Shown: positions 9,574-18,961 of the stretch, piece by piece
Layout: the number at the start of each line of letters is the position of its first letter
Position numbering within the stretch: the stretch's first letter is position 1
DNA from: Planctomycetota bacterium
Lineage (GTDB): Bacteria > Planctomycetota > Phycisphaerae > WQYP01
Length of the DNA stretch: 41,291 nt
Assembly (NCBI GenBank): GCA_021790385.1
Contig: JAJYDW010000034.1
Location: 1 to 41,291 of the forward strand
Direction of reading: 5' to 3'
The notes under the pieces: model-generated
The model's input: the letters and a program-made list of their open reading frames with translations, nothing else
Database searches by the model: none
Told to the model about the DNA's origin: nothing
Position numbers and translations under genes: made by a program

Positions 9574-10596
9574 ATGGACCTCGGTATGATCGGACTTGGA
9601 CGCATGGGGGCAAACATGGTCGAGCGGTTGATGCGCGGCGGACATCGCTGCGTGGTTTTTGATGTCAATCAGGACAATATCAACGCATTGAGTGCCAAGG
9701 GTGCGGTGGGTGCTGCTACGCTCCAGGACCTGGTGAAAAAACTTCCTCAGCCCCGGGCCATCTGGATGATGGTTCCCGCCGGTGCTGTTGATGCCACGCT
9801 CCAAAAGCTTGCGCCGCTGCTGGCTCCGGGTGATACGGTCATTGACGGCGGAAATTCCTACTACCATGACGATATTCGCCGTGCCAAATTGCTGCAGGAA
9901 CGCGATCTTCATTATGTTGATGTGGGCACATCCGGTGGTGTCTGGGGTGCCCAGCGTGGCTATTGCCTGATGGTAGGTGGCGAGGAAGCGATTGTGAAGA
10001 AGCTGGATGGCATATTTGCGGCGCTGGCCCCCGGCATCGGCTCCGCACCGCGCACGCCCGGCCGGGAGAAAAATCCACCCACCACCTCCGAATGCGGATA
10101 CCTGCATTGTGGACCGCATGGAGCAGGCCATTTTGTTAAAATGGTTCACAATGGTATTGAGTACGGTCTGATGGCCGCGTATGCCGAGGGGTTTAATGTT
10201 CTTAAACATGCGGACATAGGGATGCGCAAACAGTCCAGCGACGATGCAGAAACCACGCCGCTGCGCACGCCGGAATATTATCAATACCAGTTAAATTTGG
10301 CGGATATTGCGGAAGTGTGGCGGCGCGGTTCGGTCGTCGGTTCGTGGTTGCTCGACCTGACATCCATTGCGCTGGCTAAAAATCCGGACATGAAAGATTT
10401 TCAAGGCCGGGTTTCCGATTCTGGTGAAGGCCGATGGACCATTACGGCCGCCATTGATGAGGCTGTTCCTGTGCCTGTATTAAGTGCGGCGCTATATGAA
10501 CGCTTCAGTTCACGTGGTGAAGCGGATTTTACTGATCGTCTTCTGTCGGCAATGCGTCTTGAATTTGGCGGGCATTTAGAGAAAACTGCGGAATAA
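9574..10596 (+). CDS. gnd: 6-phosphogluconate dehydrogenase (decarboxylating, short form)
   Basis: This enzyme oxidatively decarboxylates 6-phosphogluconate to ribulose 5-phosphate and makes NAD(P)H. The 340-residue protein belongs to the shorter YqeC/GndA-like group and not to the 470-residue E. coli type. Visible motifs are the Rossmann [13 protein letters not shown], substrate-binding [10 protein letters not shown] near residue 91, and the catalytic stretch [16 protein letters not shown] with Lys189 and Asn193. AGGAG lies just before ATG 9574. It is flanked by the HAD phosphatase and zwf in the same direction. NAD versus NADP preference cannot be read with confidence; short-form enzymes are often NAD-dependent. 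Confidence 0.94.
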   Translation: MDLGMIGLGRMGANMVERLMRGGHRCVVFDVNQDNINALSAKGAVGAATLQDLVKKLPQPRAIWMMVPAGAVDATLQKLAPLLAPGDTVIDGGNSYYHDDIRRAKLLQERDLHYVDVGTSGGVWGAQRGYCLMVGGEEAIVKKLDGIFAALAPGIGSAPRTPGREKNPPTTSECGYLHCGPHGAGHFVKMVHNGIEYGLMAAYAEGFNVLKHADIGMRKQSSDDAETTPLRTPEYYQYQLNLADIAEVWRRGSVVGSWLLDLTSIALAKNPDMKDFQGRVSDSGEGRWTITAAIDEAVPVPVLSAALYERFSSRGEADFTDRLLSAMRLEFGGHLEKTAE

Positions 10597-10774
10597 TCTT
10601 GACCGTCACAGGGTATTGGAAAATTGCCGAGTTCGGGTGCCATCTGTCCGCCTGCGGCTTCGCCATGATACAATCAGCCCGCGGCCATGGACCGGGGCGT
10701 ACGGGATGTTCAGGGCTGAATCTGGAACCTGAAAACAATAGAATGGATGCCGAATATTTTCCCGGAGACATCGC

Positions 10775-12178
10775 GTGACTGAATCTGCTGACGCACTGGT
10801 CTTTTTTGGAGCCACCGGGGATCTGGCTTACAAAAAGATATTTCCGTCCTTGCAATCCATGATCAGGCATGGCCATCTGAACATGCCTGTGATTGGCGTG
10901 GCCAAAGCCGGCTGGAATCTGGAGCAGTTTAAGGCTCGGGCTAAGGCCAGTCTGCAGGAGCATGGAGGAGGAGTTGTCCGCCCGGCATTTGAAAAGCTTT
11001 GCTCTCTGCTTAGATACGTGGACGGTGATTATCTGGATCCGACGACCTTTACTCGGCTGCGCACTGCCTTGGACGGCACGGCACATCCCCTGCATTATCT
11101 GGCCATCCCGCCGAGTCTGTTTGGCAAAGTGGCTGAAGGTTTGGCTCAATCACACTGCAACCAGGGTGCAAGAATTGTTGCGGAAAAGCCTTTTGGACGG
11201 GATCTTAAGTCCGCCCGGGAACTCAATGCGACGCTGGTGCATTATTTTCCGGAGGAGGCGGTTTTTCGCATTGATCATTATCTGGGCAAGGAGGCGGTTC
11301 AAAGCCTGCTGTATTCGCGCTTTGCCAATACCATCTGGGAACCGGTATGGAATCGCAACTATATTGCGTCCGTGCAAATTACCATGGCGGAAGATTTCGG
11401 CGTGCAGGGCCGTGGTAAATTTTATGAAGAGGCTGGTGCCATTCGTGATGTGCTGGAAAACCACATGCTGCAACTCGTGGCTTGTTTGGCTATGGAAGCT
11501 CCCGCTGGTGAAGGGGAACCTCTTCGGGACGAGCGAGCCAAGGTGCTTTCCATGGTGCGAACCTTGACTCCCGCTGATGTAGTCCGCGGACAATTTGCCG
11601 GCTATCGTAACGAACCAGGGGTGGCCCAACAGTCAACTGTGGAAACTTTTGCCGCGGTCCGCCTTTGGATTGACTCCTGGCGCTGGGCCGGTGTTCCTTT
11701 TTATCTGCGTGCCGGAAAATGCCTGCCCACTTCCTGCACGGAAATTGTTGTCGAATTCAAAAAACCGCCCCAGCAGGTGTTCGGTCATGGGACGGGCGGA
11801 CGCCCTAATCATGTTCGTTTTCGGCTAAGCCCGCAGGTGGTGTTGGCTCTGGGAACCCGGGTGAAGAAAATCGGTGAAACCATGGTTGGAACCGATGTGG
11901 AGCTTGTCGTTCAGCGCCGGCCCAAGGACGAAATGGAACCGTACGAGCGCCTCCTGCTGGATGCGGCCCGTGGCACATCGGAATTTTTTGCCCGGGAAGA
12001 TCAGGTGGAGCAAGCCTGGCGCATCGTGGACCCCATCTTGGGCAATGCCGTACCGGTACGCCCGTACTCTCCGGGGTCGTGGGGGCCTGCCGAAGCGAAC
12101 AAACTTATTATTGGCGAAGGTGCCTGGTGGAATCCACGACTGGAGCCAGATGAACTGGAAAAGGAAGGTGTCGCATGA
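10775..12178 (+). CDS. zwf: Glucose-6-phosphate 1-dehydrogenase
   Basis: This is the first enzyme of the oxidative pentose phosphate pathway, oxidising glucose 6-phosphate to 6-phosphogluconolactone. The 467-residue protein shows the nucleotide motif FGATGDLAYKK near residue 11, EKPFGRDL near residue 138, and the signature RIDHYLGKE at residues 165-173 with the substrate-binding His-Tyr-Lys. The C-terminal substrate domain ends near PGSWGPAEANKLI, as in the family. The start is GTG 10775 with GGAGA upstream. Its last codons overlap the ATG of the next small gene by 4 bases (ATGA), which indicates coupled translation. Confidence 0.96.
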   Translation: MTESADALVFFGATGDLAYKKIFPSLQSMIRHGHLNMPVIGVAKAGWNLEQFKARAKASLQEHGGGVVRPAFEKLCSLLRYVDGDYLDPTTFTRLRTALDGTAHPLHYLAIPPSLFGKVAEGLAQSHCNQGARIVAEKPFGRDLKSARELNATLVHYFPEEAVFRIDHYLGKEAVQSLLYSRFANTIWEPVWNRNYIASVQITMAEDFGVQGRGKFYEEAGAIRDVLENHMLQLVACLAMEAPAGEGEPLRDERAKVLSMVRTLTPADVVRGQFAGYRNEPGVAQQSTVETFAAVRLWIDSWRWAGVPFYLRAGKCLPTSCTEIVVEFKKPPQQVFGHGTGGRPNHVRFRLSPQVVLALGTRVKKIGETMVGTDVELVVQRRPKDEMEPYERLLLDAARGTSEFFAREDQVEQAWRIVDPILGNAVPVRPYSPGSWGPAEANKLIIGEGAWWNPRLEPDELEKEGVA

Positions 12179-12402
12179 ATTGGAAAAGGATAACTGGAAT
12201 CATATTTATCCTGCTGGGCATCCTTGCTATGGCTTTCAAAGGATTTACCTGGTCCAGCCGCAAACCCATCATTCAGGTTGGAACGGTCCACATGGATGTT
12301 ACTGTGCATCATCATCTTCTGGGTGCGCCTGTCGTTGCCGGTCTGGCTATTCTGCTGGGAGTAATTCTGCTCGTGCTTAGCTTTAAGTCTCCCAAGCCAT
12401 AA
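12175..12402 (+). CDS. Small two-helix membrane protein
   Basis: This 75-residue protein has two predicted membrane helices: about residues 7-21 (GIIFILLGILAMAFKG) and 52-70 (VVAGLAILLGVILLVLS). Between them lies a short loop containing HMDVTVHHHLLG. It resembles small DUF3185-like inner membrane proteins, without a known function. The ATG overlaps the zwf stop as ATGA, so the two are translationally coupled. A link to the pentose phosphate genes is only positional. Confidence 0.7.
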   Translation: MNWKRITGIIFILLGILAMAFKGFTWSSRKPIIQVGTVHMDVTVHHHLLGAPVVAGLAILLGVILLVLSFKSPKP

Positions 12403-12539
12403 TCTGCTTCTATGGCTGCGGCCACCGGCGAGACAAATCGCTTTGCAACAGCCGGGTGTAGACCGGTTGACTGGGCGTTTGACCAGAGTGCCGCTTTGGG
12501 CGTAGCATCAAGCCTGATGTTGTTCTTCTTGGAGCGTGC

Positions 12540-13238
12540 ATGGCGGAATTAAAAGTGTTCACCTGGTTAGCCGGAAAATTCATTGTGCTTGACGGCTTGG
12601 ATGGCTCCGGCAAAAGTACGCAACTGGACATGCTGGAGCAGTCCATCAACAAAGCCGGCGGTCAAGCCATTCGGGTGCGTGAACCTGGTGGTACGACAAT
12701 TGGCGAACATATCCGCGAAGTGCTGCTTTCGAGCAAGGGCGAGGGCATGGATATTCGCGCGGAAATGCTGCTCTATATGGCCAGTCGCGCCCAGCTTGTT
12801 CAGGATCGCATTAAGCCTGCTTTGGTGGCGGAGCAAACAGTTCTCTCGGACCGTTTTCTAAGCAGTACGCTGGCGTATCAGGGTGCTGCAGGTGGCTTGC
12901 CGGTGGAGGCTATTCTGGAAGTCGGCAAAGTGGCTTTGGATGGTGTATGGCCGGATCTCACTATTATTCTGGATTTACCTGCGGAAGATGCCATGGCTCG
13001 GTTACAGTCTCCCGGAAAGGGTAAAAAAACGGGTACGCTGCAGGCGGGGTTATTCCAAGATCGGATTGAACGGCGTATGGTGGATTATCACCGCCAGGTG
13101 CGAGAAGGTTTTCTCGCACAATCGCGGCGTTTTCCAGATTGCTACCGTGTTATATCTGCTCTGGATTCCAAGGCTAAAGTTCAGTCCAACATTGTTGCGA
13201 TCCTGACTGATTTTTTTTCGTGCGTAAGAGGTCAGTGA
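12540..13238 (+). CDS. tmk: Thymidylate kinase
   Basis: This enzyme phosphorylates dTMP to dTDP for DNA synthesis. The 232-residue protein has the P-loop GLDGSGKST at residues 19-27, the family DR(Y/F) motif as LSDRFLSSTLAYQGAAGG, and a LID region near RLQSPGKGKKTG. The basic LID and the glycine-rich P-loop do not clearly assign it to type I or II. The start is ATG 12540 with GGAG 6-7 bases upstream. It ends the plus-strand cluster and converges on queA. Identification is secure. Confidence 0.92.
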   Translation: MAELKVFTWLAGKFIVLDGLDGSGKSTQLDMLEQSINKAGGQAIRVREPGGTTIGEHIREVLLSSKGEGMDIRAEMLLYMASRAQLVQDRIKPALVAEQTVLSDRFLSSTLAYQGAAGGLPVEAILEVGKVALDGVWPDLTIILDLPAEDAMARLQSPGKGKKTGTLQAGLFQDRIERRMVDYHRQVREGFLAQSRRFPDCYRVISALDSKAKVQSNIVAILTDFFSCVRGQ

Positions 13239-13334
13239 ATTCGCTTCGCCCATCTTCTTAAGTTAAAAAAATGGCTGGATGTTACCGCCCGGGCGGAGTA
13301 GTATATCCGGCCGTAAGACGCTGTTTACATGCGG

Positions 13335-14423
13335 TCAGGGCAAAATCAGCATGGCATCACCATAACTGTAAAACCGGTAGCCTTCCCGCAGAGCCAAAGC
13401 GTAAAGCTCTTGAAGTCTGGTGATGCCAATCAGGGCGGCCACCAAAGCCAGCAGTGTGCTTTTGGGCAGGTGAAAATTGGTAATCAGCGAATCCGTGAGC
13501 TGAAAATGAAACCCCGGCGTAATAAATAAATCAGTCGAACCGCTGATATCTGTCGCCGGGTCATTGCTTTCCATAATGGTGGATGCGGCGCTTTCCAAAG
13601 TCCGCACTACCGTGGTTCCCACCAGCACCAATCTTCCCGTCCGCTCTCGGTGCCGTCGAATGGCTTCTACGGTAGCTGCGGGTATATGAAATTTCTCCTG
13701 ATGCATGGGATGGTCGCTTATATTTTCACTGCGTATCGGCAAAAACGTGCCAGGTCCCACATCGAGGGTTACAAAGGCCGACGTTACCCCGTGGGCGTTC
13801 AGCCGCTGCATCAGATCAGGTGTAAAATGCAGGCCGGCCGTAGGCGCGGCCAAGGCTCCTGGCGTTGCCGCATAAACGGTCTGATAGCTGCGGCGATCAT
13901 CAAGGCCGGCTGGCCAGGAGAGCGGCTGTTTGTGGCGGGCCTTCTCAATGTACGGTGGCAGTGGAACTTCGCCTACGTGCTGGAGAACCGTTGCCGCACT
14001 TTGCGCCGGGGAAAGCTCTACCAGCCATTGGGCGGGTTCATGAACATCGCGACTTACCAATTTCACGGTCCAGTGCAACGGCGGATGGTTGCCAGTCAGG
14101 CTTAATTCTTCACCAACCACCAGTTGTCCGTTGGAACGCAGCATAACGCGCCAAGTACCTGCCGAAAGCTCTTCCAGAAACAGGCCTTGAAATTTGCGGC
14201 CGCTGGATCGGGTTAAGGTCAATTTTGCCGGCAGCACACGGGTATCGTTGGCCAGCAACATATCATCGGCCGTCAGGAACTCCGGAAGTTGATGAAAGCG
14301 GGCATGTTGTATGCGGCCGGTGCTGCGCCAAAACACCAGCAGTCGGCTGTGATCCCGCGGCTCCGCAGGAAACCGGGCGATAGCCGATTCCGGCAAATCA
14401 TAATCCAAAATGCTGGTTTGCAT
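13335..14423 (-). CDS. queA: S-adenosylmethionine:tRNA ribosyltransferase-isomerase
   Basis: This enzyme transfers the ribosyl part of SAM to preQ1 in tRNA to form epoxyqueuosine, late in queuosine synthesis. The 362-residue protein opens with the family start MQTSILDYDLPESAIARFP. It contains PRDHSRLLVF, LLANDTRVLPAKL, AAPTAGLHFTP, VTLDVGPGTFLPI and the C-terminal TNFHLPKSTLLALVAALIG and GYRFYSYGDAMLI, all typical of QueA. The frame is open for 24 codons upstream, but ATG 14423 matches the family. No tgt or queC/D/E gene lies in the window. Confidence 0.96.
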   Translation of the reverse strand: MQTSILDYDLPESAIARFPAEPRDHSRLLVFWRSTGRIQHARFHQLPEFLTADDMLLANDTRVLPAKLTLTRSSGRKFQGLFLEELSAGTWRVMLRSNGQLVVGEELSLTGNHPPLHWTVKLVSRDVHEPAQWLVELSPAQSAATVLQHVGEVPLPPYIEKARHKQPLSWPAGLDDRRSYQTVYAATPGALAAPTAGLHFTPDLMQRLNAHGVTSAFVTLDVGPGTFLPIRSENISDHPMHQEKFHIPAATVEAIRRHRERTGRLVLVGTTVVRTLESAASTIMESNDPATDISGSTDLFITPGFHFQLTDSLITNFHLPKSTLLALVAALIGITRLQELYALALREGYRFYSYGDAMLILP

Positions 14424-14445
14424 GAATCTAAACTCATGGGATTGG

Positions 14446-15690
14446 TCAGGAATGTTCCGCCAGCGGTTGCTGCACAATTTGGCGGCGGACGGCACGGCGT
14501 TTGCGATGCATGGACTTCAAAGCGGTCGCGTCCAGGCTGGGAGCGGGTGGGCAAGCCAGTAATTGCTCGACAATACTCGCCGCCGCATCGGGGCGGGCCA
14601 GCATTTGAGCCTTGGCTCGCATTTCTATCAGGATGTCGGGGCTGTCAATGAGTTTTTGAATCTTAAAAGCCAGCGTAGGCAGATTATTGCAGCGAATGGC
14701 TACACCCCGCTCCAGCAGGTGGTCACTGTTGCGCTCTTCCTGACCGGGGATCGGATTGATGATACACATCGGCAGGTGCCGGGCCATGGCTTCGCTGGTG
14801 GTCAGGCCACCAGGCTTGCCCAGAAGAATATCGGCCGCGGCCATGTATTCATGCATCCGATCGGTGAAGCCCACCGATACCAGACGTACGGCACTTTCAG
14901 GAGATAATGCGGCGGCCATGGTGTCGACCTTGTTTTTCAGCACGGCACCCTTGCCCGCAATCACGACGATCTGCGCCGGGTGCCGCAAACGCAGCAGTTC
15001 ATGGATGATGTCCTCCACTGGTCCAACGCCATATCCGCCCGCGGAAACAAGAATGGTAAAAAGATGTTCCTGCAAGTTCAACAGTCTGCGGGCTTCATGA
15101 ATAGATCGCGGCCGGCGAAAACCCGCATCAATGGGAATTCCGGAGATGTTGATACGTGCCGGATCGATTCCCAGCCTGACCAGAAGTTCACGGGTTTCAT
15201 CCAGCGCTACAAAATAGTACTGGTAAGATCGCACCAGCCACATGGCATGAACATCAAGATCGGTAATCACAATGGCCGGACGCACTGCAATCTTTTCGCT
15301 GTCATACAGCCAGGCGACGAGGCTGGCGGGAGTAAAATGCGTACACACGATGATGTCGGGCTGAAACTTGGTGGTCTGGCGGAGAAAACTGCGGGCGTTG
15401 AATTTTTCAAAGGCCAGGCGTTTTTTTTCATTGCGCCAGGGCGTATCGGTAGTGTCGTAAATCCAGCCCAGCATTTTGGGGGCCCGGTTGATCAGATCCA
15501 GATAGACCTGCGAATACAAGTGCCGGAAAATTCGTGTGGTATACTTGAGCATATCCCAGTGCTGCACCTCGCTGATCTGCGGATGGTTGCGGCAGACCTG
15601 ATACAAGGCGTCCCCGGCACGAACGTGACCGGTACCGGCCGAAGCCGAAAGAATAAGCACCTTGCGCGGAGTTGGCTGAAACTGGTCCAT
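14446..15690 (-). CDS. MGDG-synthase-like glycosyltransferase (GT28 fold)
   Basis: This 414-residue glycosyltransferase resembles monogalactosyldiacylglycerol synthase and processive diacylglycerol glucosyltransferases, which add sugars to membrane lipids at the inner leaflet. Evidence is the N-terminal VLILSASAGTGHVRAGDAL acceptor-side motif, ICTHFTPASLVA, and the C-terminal donor-binding KPGGLTTSEAMARHLPMCIINPIPGQEE. The last motif is the family's nucleotide-sugar site. ATG 15690 is chosen; the frame extends 13 codons to a GTG at 15729, and neither start has an ideal ribosome site. It lies 22 bases before queA on the same strand. Lipid glycosylation is likely; donor and linkage are unknown. 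Confidence 0.88.
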   Translation of the reverse strand: MDQFQPTPRKVLILSASAGTGHVRAGDALYQVCRNHPQISEVQHWDMLKYTTRIFRHLYSQVYLDLINRAPKMLGWIYDTTDTPWRNEKKRLAFEKFNARSFLRQTTKFQPDIIVCTHFTPASLVAWLYDSEKIAVRPAIVITDLDVHAMWLVRSYQYYFVALDETRELLVRLGIDPARINISGIPIDAGFRRPRSIHEARRLLNLQEHLFTILVSAGGYGVGPVEDIIHELLRLRHPAQIVVIAGKGAVLKNKVDTMAAALSPESAVRLVSVGFTDRMHEYMAAADILLGKPGGLTTSEAMARHLPMCIINPIPGQEERNSDHLLERGVAIRCNNLPTLAFKIQKLIDSPDILIEMRAKAQMLARPDAAASIVEQLLACPPAPSLDATALKSMHRKRRAVRRQIVQQPLAEHS

Positions 15691-15757
15691 AACCTGAAAT
15701 TCTCTTCTGTCATCGTGGAGGCGATGCACCTTGCTGCACGTGGCTGATATTTTTCCC

Positions 15758-16108
15758 TTACAAATTCAGCATGGCATTAATTTTTCCGGCGCAGATAAAG
15801 TCATTTTGCGAAAGCCCCCCAATGGAATGTGTATAATAACAGACCTTGCAGCGGCTGTAACCCACTTCCATGTCCGGGTGGTGATTTTCCAGATTGGCCA
15901 GCCAGGCCACCGCGTTGACAAAGGCCATGGTCTGGTGAAAGTCCGTAAACTCAAAAACCCGCGACAGTTTTCCATCCTCCACGGTCCAGCCGGCGACCTT
16001 GGCCAGGGCCGACCGCACCTCATTGTTACGCATGGGTTGAATGCCGCCTTCGCAGGGAACGCAGTGCCGAGGCTGGCAAACGACGGTTTTTCTTGCTGAT
16101 CTGGCCAT
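15758..16108 (-). CDS. phhB: Pterin-4a-carbinolamine dehydratase
   Basis: This 116-residue protein of the PCD/DCoH family dehydrates 4a-hydroxytetrahydropterin during aromatic amino acid hydroxylation. The active-site block LENHHPDMEVGYSRCKVCYY carries the paired histidines, followed by THSIGGLSQNDFICAGKIN. The N-terminus has an added CQPRHCVPCEGG stretch with three cysteines, a feature of many bacterial members. ATG 16108 has an AAGGA site about 10 bases upstream. No phenylalanine hydroxylase is nearby; a moonlighting or pterin-maintenance role is possible. Confidence 0.92.
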   Translation of the reverse strand: MARSARKTVVCQPRHCVPCEGGIQPMRNNEVRSALAKVAGWTVEDGKLSRVFEFTDFHQTMAFVNAVAWLANLENHHPDMEVGYSRCKVCYYTHSIGGLSQNDFICAGKINAMLNL

Positions 16109-16174
16109 GAATAGGCATCCTTATAAGTCCGGAAAAACTTATAGCCCGGATCATTATACTCCAACCATCGGCTC

Positions 16175-16699
16175 TCAGGGAGACTCGTAGCGAATGACGC
16201 TGTGCAGGTCGTAATCGGTAAATCTGGTGCCGGCCTTAATAAACATTAATTCGATGAGCACTGCAATGCCCAGAACATGGCCGCCCGCGCTCTCCACCAG
16301 GTCGCAACAGGCTTTCATGGTACCGCCTGTCGCCAGCAGGTCATCGACAATTAAAACCCGCTGGCCGGCGGCAATGGCGTCGCGGTGCATTTCCAGGGTA
16401 TCGTGCCCATATTCAAGCTGGTACGTTAACGAAATTTTTTCCGCCGGCAGTTTACGCGGCTTGCGAATCGGAACAAAGCCACAGGAAAGTGCCTGGGCCA
16501 CGGCAATACCGAAAATAAAGCCGCGGGATTCAGCTCCCGCGACTATGTCCACATGGCGTCCCCGAAACGGATTGGCCAGCAACTCCACCGCCAGAGCCAG
16601 GCCGGCGGGATCAGCCAGCAGAGGGGTAATATCCTTGAAAATTATTCCGGGCTTGGGAAAATTAGGAACATCCCGGATCAGCCGCTTCAGATCATCCAT
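16175..16699 (-). CDS. apt: Adenine phosphoribosyltransferase
   Basis: This enzyme salvages adenine with PRPP to form AMP. The 174-residue protein matches the family in length and has DVPNFPKPGIIFKDITPLL at the N-terminus, ESRGFIFG, and the PRPP-binding loop VLIVDDLLATGGTM near residue 120. ATG 16699 is preceded by AAGGAG at 9 bases, which decides against the in-frame upstream codon at 16759. It is followed on the same strand by the pterin dehydratase after 66 bases. Confidence 0.95.
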   Translation of the reverse strand: MDDLKRLIRDVPNFPKPGIIFKDITPLLADPAGLALAVELLANPFRGRHVDIVAGAESRGFIFGIAVAQALSCGFVPIRKPRKLPAEKISLTYQLEYGHDTLEMHRDAIAAGQRVLIVDDLLATGGTMKACCDLVESAGGHVLGIAVLIELMFIKAGTRFTDYDLHSVIRYESP

Positions 16700-16985
16700 G
16701 ACATGGGTCTCCTTTTGAACGCAGTGAGTTGCGGCCATGGCCCGCTCATTCCGAACCATCCTAACTGCCTGCCGCTGTGGAGCAAGTCTGCCGCATGGCT
16801 GGCAGTCGCGGTCGGTGCGTCACCGAATCAAACGGCCGTATAAAGCACAGGCACACATGCTTTGGGTGCCGTGTTGATCCATGGCCTATTTCCGTTATTA
16901 TCGCGGACATGGGTTTTGTGCGGGCCGAGGTGGACTGTCCGCCGCCGGCGGATAATTTTGAGCACGCATCTTGGATCAATATAAC

Positions 16986-17444
16986 ATGGCACAGGCCGAT
17001 ATCAGCATCATCAATGAACAGCAGCTTCCCCTGATTGTGGAGTTGTACAATCAGGTTTTTCGTCCGCCGGAAAATGACGCCTATTTTCGGCGCCGGTTTC
17101 AGGGCCGCTACAATGTGTTGGTCATGCTGGCCGCACTGGATAATCGTCCGGTCGGTTTCTGCGTCGGATTTGAGCTTAAACCCCAGGTATTTTATACCTG
17201 GCTGCTTGGTGTGCATGCGGATTTCCGCCGCAAAAACATCGGCCGGCAATTGATGGAATCCCAAAATGAATGGGCGGGTTCTCATGGTTACGAGTATACG
17301 CGGCTGGAAACTCTTAACCGTCATCGTTCCATGGTTCATCTGGCGGTGACGCTGGAATACGATATGGTCGGTACTCGCTGGGATTCCATGCACAGCGATC
17401 TGCTGATTCAGTTTGAAAAGCCGCTTGCCGAAGCCGCCCGCTAG
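16986..17444 (+). CDS. GNAT-family N-acetyltransferase
   Basis: This acetyltransferase of about 152 residues uses acetyl-CoA. The core strand and CoA-binding loop are visible in YTWLLGVHADFRRKNIGRQLME, where RRKNIG fits the Q/RxxGxG/A pyrophosphate-binding motif. The C-terminal YTRLETLNRHRSMVHLAVTLEYDMVG completes the fold. ATG 16986 is chosen; an in-frame TTG at 16971 would add five residues. The acceptor is unknown. It is divergent from apt and is followed closely by the PDZ gene, so those two may be co-transcribed. Confidence 0.82.
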   Translation: MAQADISIINEQQLPLIVELYNQVFRPPENDAYFRRRFQGRYNVLVMLAALDNRPVGFCVGFELKPQVFYTWLLGVHADFRRKNIGRQLMESQNEWAGSHGYEYTRLETLNRHRSMVHLAVTLEYDMVGTRWDSMHSDLLIQFEKPLAEAAR

Positions 17445-17463
17445 TCCCGAAAAATGTGAACCG

Positions 17464-18687
17464 ATGAGTCAACCGAAGATTCAGATGCAGTTCTGCCTGA
17501 CGGGCAGACGGGTAATCCAATCCACTTGGTGGAAAGCGGCTACGCGGCGCTTTGGTTTTATCGGCCTGGCGGTTGTAGTATTCGGGGCTTTTTCCGGAGG
17601 CTCGTTGCGTGCTGTTTTGCAAACAGCCGGCTCCGGATCTGCAATGAATCAAAATTATCAACTCGTGCTTTCCGCCATGCGCCGGCCAGCCACTACTGGG
17701 TTGCTGATTGTGTCCTTGTGGCCGCCCGGATCTGCGCCCCGGTCGGCATTACACCCCGGCGATATTATCACGTGGGTGGAACACCACCGGATTAAATCCC
17801 GGTCGCAACTGGCGGTTGTTCTCTACCACCTGCGTCATAGTCCGCTGCCATTGTTTTCGGTGGCGGTGGCCCGTGGTGATCGCGTCATTCATGTGCATGT
17901 GCCGCCCTCGGCGCTGGCAATTTCCGGCCTGGCGGTGATGGCCGGTGTACCGGCTCCGCTCAATCCGCCACCGACGCCATTTACGATGCAATGGAATCGT
18001 GTGCCACCCGATACCGTCCACACCCATCATAGCCTTGCGAAAAATTTCTGGTATCGGCTCTTTGATCATCATATTGCCATTGGCTTGGTCCATCTGCAGA
18101 TTTTCCGTGCTGGAACTGTCGGTCATCTGCTTTGGAGTGTGCGCGCCGCGGCCGGTTGCGGCGTACAGACCCAAAGGATCCACATGATTTTTACCGTTGG
18201 TGACAACCGCCGTGCGCCGCCATTTTTAATAACATCTTTAACCTTTCATGATTTCCGTGGACATCGCAGGTTTATTCGCCGAGGGGCGTTGCTTATTCCT
18301 GTAAAACCCTATGCAGGCACAACGGTTAATAAAATCCCCATTCTCTTTAACGTGGTACCCACTCCGGCATTGACGGTGCTGGCCATGGCCATGCCCCGGC
18401 GTAAAGGGCTGGTTCTGGCGGTACCGGAACTCGGCATCCGTTATCTGCATACCCGTCCGGGCTGCGCCATGGAAGTTCTGGGTCGAAAGGCTGTAATTAT
18501 CGCGGGCGAAAAACGCCGGCTCTGGTGTGTACGTATGATGCGTCTGGATGTGCCCCAGATTACGTTCTGGCTGGATCGTTTCGGGCATATTATGCGGATA
18601 GATTTGCCCCGGCATCGCCGGCTTTTTCTGGCGGCGGATTCCGCGGCAGCCCGCACCGGGCTATCTCTGCCCAAACTACCCCGGTAA
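17464..18687 (+). CDS. Membrane-anchored PDZ-domain protein
   Basis: This 407-residue protein has one N-terminal membrane helix (about residues 31-50, FGFIGLAVVVFGAFSGG) and a largely extracytoplasmic body. Residues about 70-145 look like a PDZ domain: PATTGLLIVSLWPPGSAPRSALHPGDIITWVEHHRIKS is the usual carboxylate-loop and LxxGDxI pattern. The rest contains beta-rich stretches that I do not recognise, and no protease triad was seen. The frame extends upstream over the end of the acetyltransferase gene to 17413, but ATG 17464 avoids that overlap. It may be a periplasmic scaffold or sensor. Confidence 0.7.
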   Translation: MSQPKIQMQFCLTGRRVIQSTWWKAATRRFGFIGLAVVVFGAFSGGSLRAVLQTAGSGSAMNQNYQLVLSAMRRPATTGLLIVSLWPPGSAPRSALHPGDIITWVEHHRIKSRSQLAVVLYHLRHSPLPLFSVAVARGDRVIHVHVPPSALAISGLAVMAGVPAPLNPPPTPFTMQWNRVPPDTVHTHHSLAKNFWYRLFDHHIAIGLVHLQIFRAGTVGHLLWSVRAAAGCGVQTQRIHMIFTVGDNRRAPPFLITSLTFHDFRGHRRFIRRGALLIPVKPYAGTTVNKIPILFNVVPTPALTVLAMAMPRRKGLVLAVPELGIRYLHTRPGCAMEVLGRKAVIIAGEKRRLWCVRMMRLDVPQITFWLDRFGHIMRIDLPRHRRLFLAADSAAARTGLSLPKLPR

Positions 18688-18722
18688 CATTTGGCTTGGA
18701 GATTCCAGTGTTCGTAGCGTAG

Positions 18723-18742
18723 CACAGACATTCTTGTCTGTG
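18723..18742. repeat. REP-like hairpin A
   Basis: This is a perfect 8-bp stem, CACAGACA with TGTCTGTG, around a TTCT loop. It lies about 35 bases after the PDZ gene stop and 33 bases before a second hairpin of the same design. It has no T-run, so it is more like a repetitive extragenic palindrome than an intrinsic terminator. Confidence 0.6.
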
Positions 18743-18775
18743 GCCGTGAATCGCCATCTTATCCGCCCCTGGGAC

Positions 18776-18792
18776 CGCGGGCATCTTGCCCG
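18776..18792. repeat. REP-like hairpin B
   Basis: This is a perfect 7-bp stem, GCGGGCA with TGCCCGC, around a TCT loop. It shares the architecture X-CA-T(T)CT-TG-X' with hairpin A although the stem bases differ. That points to one repeat family kept by compensatory change. Confidence 0.6.
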
Positions 18793-18950
18793 CCATCGTA
18801 TCCGGCGATGTCCCAATCGCCGCGGCGAATATCAACGGAGCGATCTCTCGCAAATTAAACCGCGGATTACTCAACGCCCCAATCAGCCCGGCCATTGCTG
18901 GGCCGGGCACTGAAAGCTGAAACTGGCCACGGTGGTGGCCATGGGCGGGT

Positions 18951-18961
18951 GGGGGGGGGGG
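18951..18961. repeat. Homopolymer G11 tract
   Basis: Eleven consecutive G follow GGGCGGGT. On the minus strand the tract lies about 42 bases inside a short open frame beginning at 19003 and encodes part of a proline run. Such tracts are prone to slippage and to assembly error. Confidence 0.8.

Noticed and set aside
9244..10284. 346-codon minus-strand open frame
   Set aside because: It lies antisense to the HAD phosphatase and gnd genes, which have clear motifs and ribosome sites. Its translation shows no family features.
13285..13296. 12-bp perfect palindrome CCGCCCGGGCGG between tmk and queA
   Set aside because: It has no loop and no T-run, and a GC-rich 12-mer palindrome can arise by chance. 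I do not call it a terminator.
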